The notes under the pieces are model-generated. The model was not told the origin of the DNA. It saw only the letters and a list, made by a program, of their open reading frames with translations, and did not search any database. The position numbers and the translations under genes were made by a program. A stretch of DNA of 64,000 nt from Membranipora membranacea (Eukaryota; Bryozoa; Gymnolaemata; Cheilostomatida; Membraniporidae), in the NCBI GenBank assembly GCA_914767715.1, contig OU612070.1:10991501-11055500 (forward strand). The letters are read 5' to 3'. Below, piece after piece: positions 61,479 through 64,000 of the stretch; positions within the stretch are counted from its first letter, which is position 1, and each line of letters begins with the position of its first letter.

Positions 61479-64000
61479 CAGAGCGCATCAGTGATATCAA
61501 CGTGAATAGTGCCTGAAAAATATTTCAAGCAAGCAAACTTCCTTAGGGTAATGTCAAAGACCAAATGGTTCATGCTAGAGTTTATGCATTTAGTGGACAT
61601 CTCAGAATCTTGCTGTCAAAACGAGTCATAGGAATGTAAATAAGCTAGTAGTCAACTTTATATTTAGTGTTGTGTTTGTTTTCACAATCTTTCCCAAGAT
61701 AGAACCCCAAACCTAATCAGTCCCTTTTTTACGCACTGAGCTATTCCGGACCATTGAGGTAGCCAATTACAGGGTTATCCATCGATAATGAAAAGGCTAT
61801 ATCTCAATCGGGACAAATTGCCAGAGAGCATAATATGAGGGGCATAATCCCGAAGGTGCTTGTTATCTCAATATAACATTGCTGGCAGCAACTTTGTAAA
61901 CCTTTGTATGTTTCACTTCTCATACACATTGACAACGCTTCTTCCTCAACTAAACTAGCACTTCCCACAATGGTACTGCACTCCTAGTAACTCACGTAAA
62001 CACCTCTTCTACAGTACACCTTTTCTCCTTACTCCTCTCCTCAAACACACCTTACCTCCTATTCATTGCAGATAGCGCTCATTCACTGCAAGCCAGCGAA
62101 AGTTGTTGGAGCTAAGGTGACAAACCTGGCAGTGTAATTGTGTACTAGCACAAGTTTGCTCCTACTGGTGGCTGAACACTATGCGTGGGTTGTTGCAGCG
62201 CCTTGATACACAGTTTTCTTCAATATCCCTCCACTACCTGAGGGAGATAACTTGCTCTAGCAGTCACTCCTGATTGATCTAAAACTTTTGTCATCGATAA
62301 GTTTGCGCTTTCGTTGTTTGCAAATGTTATGTTATGAGAATACAGATTTCACTTTGTTAAAGCAATTAAAACTGAGTGTAACTAGCAGAACAAATGTTGA
62401 TCTAGTCCAAGTGCCCAAGCTTCTGGGTCTGGGTAACTGTAAGTGGCAATCCGGTATCAACCAGAATTGGTTGGGCAGTTGTTTTAGTTGGAATGACACT
62501 GACAACAACCAGGGCAATATATAGGCTGATTGCTTCATATTTGCCTTGGATCCTGTAGTGTTGAAAAACATAACGATATCACACGGTATTACTCGCAAAG
62601 TTCATGAGGAACACTTCCTTGTTTACTAATAATGACTTTTATAACTCACCAACTCACTCGCACCTCTCAATATTTAACGAAGGAATCAAAGTAGAACACT
62701 TTATAAGTACCACTTAATCAATGAACTCTCTGACCTGCTGACCTGACCTGATCTGAACTTGATACAGCAATATCAGAGACTATAGATATAGAGACCTTCC
62801 ACTTGCGCATATAATGCGAATAGCCAATCAGCGTTAATTAACGGTCACGCCCACTTCTGGTTGTATAGTAAGCGCTGCTGCCTTAGACAGCAATGGCTTT
62901 CTCAATAAAATTTCAGGTTTTTCACCTGAGTTATTTGAGGCAAAATAACCACAATCTTGATGACAAAACCAGATCAGACAGCAACAAAGTCACTATCAAC
63001 TTGTTGTTGCATTCTTAGCCAGAGATTTATATTATACAGGCCTGTATTTTTGTAAGAAAGTAAGGGGGCTGTGCAGTATAATCCATCATTGTTGCCCACT
63101 GCCATGTAATGATGGCCTGCCATAGGTTAGCTGTTGTAATGAGTTTCACGGACAAAGTTTTCATGTGTGAGGACAAGAGGAAGAGGGCTTCTTTTTGTTT
63201 GTTAATATATGCTCTAAGATTAATATAAAAGAATTTAATCATGGTGACTAGTACCAACCATACACACACATTCAAAACTGAAGTAAGAATGGCATCAGAG
63301 TAAAGTGCATCGTCAGCAGATTCATACTGACAATTCAATGCTGACAAATGTATAGAATTTACTGCATTGAGAGATAGAAGACCTCCCTCTCTGCCTCAAA
63401 GTTATTGTGGGATGGTTGGGGCTATGGAAAGCTTATTTTTACAAATCGCCTTGAAAACTTGTTCGGGATTCATAGACAGATTCAGAGCAGTTCAAAGCAC
63501 ATATCTTCAGGCAACAAACAGCAGTATGCTGACTTAAAACGGGAAAACTTAGACTTTTTGAGGATGATGCTTTTCTCAGACCAATGCTATAGAAAGTTTC
63601 TGTGCTGACCTAACTGATGAATTCAATTCAGTCACCGTAACTGGAGAATATAACATCAGTGCTTGTTCACATTTAACTATTTTCACATTGAATATTCAAT
63701 TTTCTATACATATGGGGGCTACATTACCAAAAGGTCATCCACCAAGTATTTTGTTTCCTTGATGCCTATATTTTATATAAAAGTCGCACATCTTAGATTT
63801 CATTTGTCCCAGTTGATATTATTGAGAGTTTTGTGTGAATGTACTTATAAAATAAACAGCTAAATCATTCACCTTGTCAATTTTTGATAGTAAATTCATA
63901 GCACTGGGTACGCCTACCTCTAAGCAATTACCACCAGAAAGGGGCGGAGCCTAATTTTCAATGTGTTCGCATCGGTTATATACGTTATCATGGCAAGTGG
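61479..64000. other. Region upstream of TLR-B, no confident gene
   Basis: Begins with the TLR-B 5' flank, whose first bases match those of TLR-A. A CCAAT-type motif (AGCCAATCAG) lies near 62822. Around 62220-62265 there is a diverged arm of the 35871-36005 palindrome. Frames of 88-106 codons on the minus strand (62332-62598, 63027-63347) have no recognisable domain. Near the end, a GC box (GGGGCGGAGCC, about 63941) and a TATA-like TTATATACG stand just before ATGGCAAGTGG at 63990, possibly the start of a further plus-strand gene cut by the window edge. Confidence 0.35.

Noticed and set aside
63027-63347. 106-codon minus-strand frame with a hydrophobic stretch, as a possible membrane-protein exon
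   Set aside because: Only one hydrophobic stretch, no family motif, and no supporting neighbouring exons.
1-64000. tRNA or other structured RNA genes
   Set aside because: No convincing A-box/B-box pair with a cloverleaf was seen by eye; a covariance-model scan was not possible here.

Overview
The window is eukaryotic nuclear DNA, almost certainly from a marine-type invertebrate animal. It is AT-rich, its genes carry many short GT-AG introns (mostly 250-700 bp), and the protein set is metazoan: RTF1, SF3B2, cyclin K, an SV2/SVOP-like transporter and Toll-like receptors (TLRs). I cannot name the phylum from sequence alone. No rRNA, CRISPR array or convincing tRNA was seen.

Layout. (1) 44-20526: RTF1 (minus) and SF3B2 (plus) are divergent and share a roughly 400 bp promoter gap. 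(2) 21021-26445: cyclin K (minus) converges on SF3B2; its first intron holds a 1.26 kb transposon with very long terminal inverted repeats. (3) 28282-37862: a 12-exon SV2/SVOP-like major facilitator transporter (plus). (4) 39709-61478: a giant inverted duplication. TLR-A (plus, 39709-45907) and TLR-B (minus, 56300-61478) are intact six-exon paralogues facing tail to tail. Between them lie about 10 kb of foldback elements, tandem repeats, a second copy of the long-inverted-repeat transposon, and two degenerate TLR fragments placed symmetrically at the inner ends of the two arms. (5) 61479-64000: mostly non-coding, with promoter-like sequence at both ends.

The first three genes all act in RNA polymerase II transcription and co-transcriptional processing: RTF1 in the Paf1 complex, SF3B2 in the U2 snRNP, and cyclin K with CDK12/13. 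The TLR pair carries an LRR ectodomain, one membrane span and a divergent cytoplasmic TIR-like domain, and looks like a locally expanding innate-immune receptor family.

The most interesting non-coding signal is a set of ultra-short palindromic mobile elements (48 and 55 bp) flanked by perfect 9-bp target duplications. One of them has its empty site preserved in the paralogous intron of TLR-B, which demonstrates insertion. Exon boundaries were worked out by hand from splice consensus, reading frame and family conservation. All five main gene models close in frame from start to stop.
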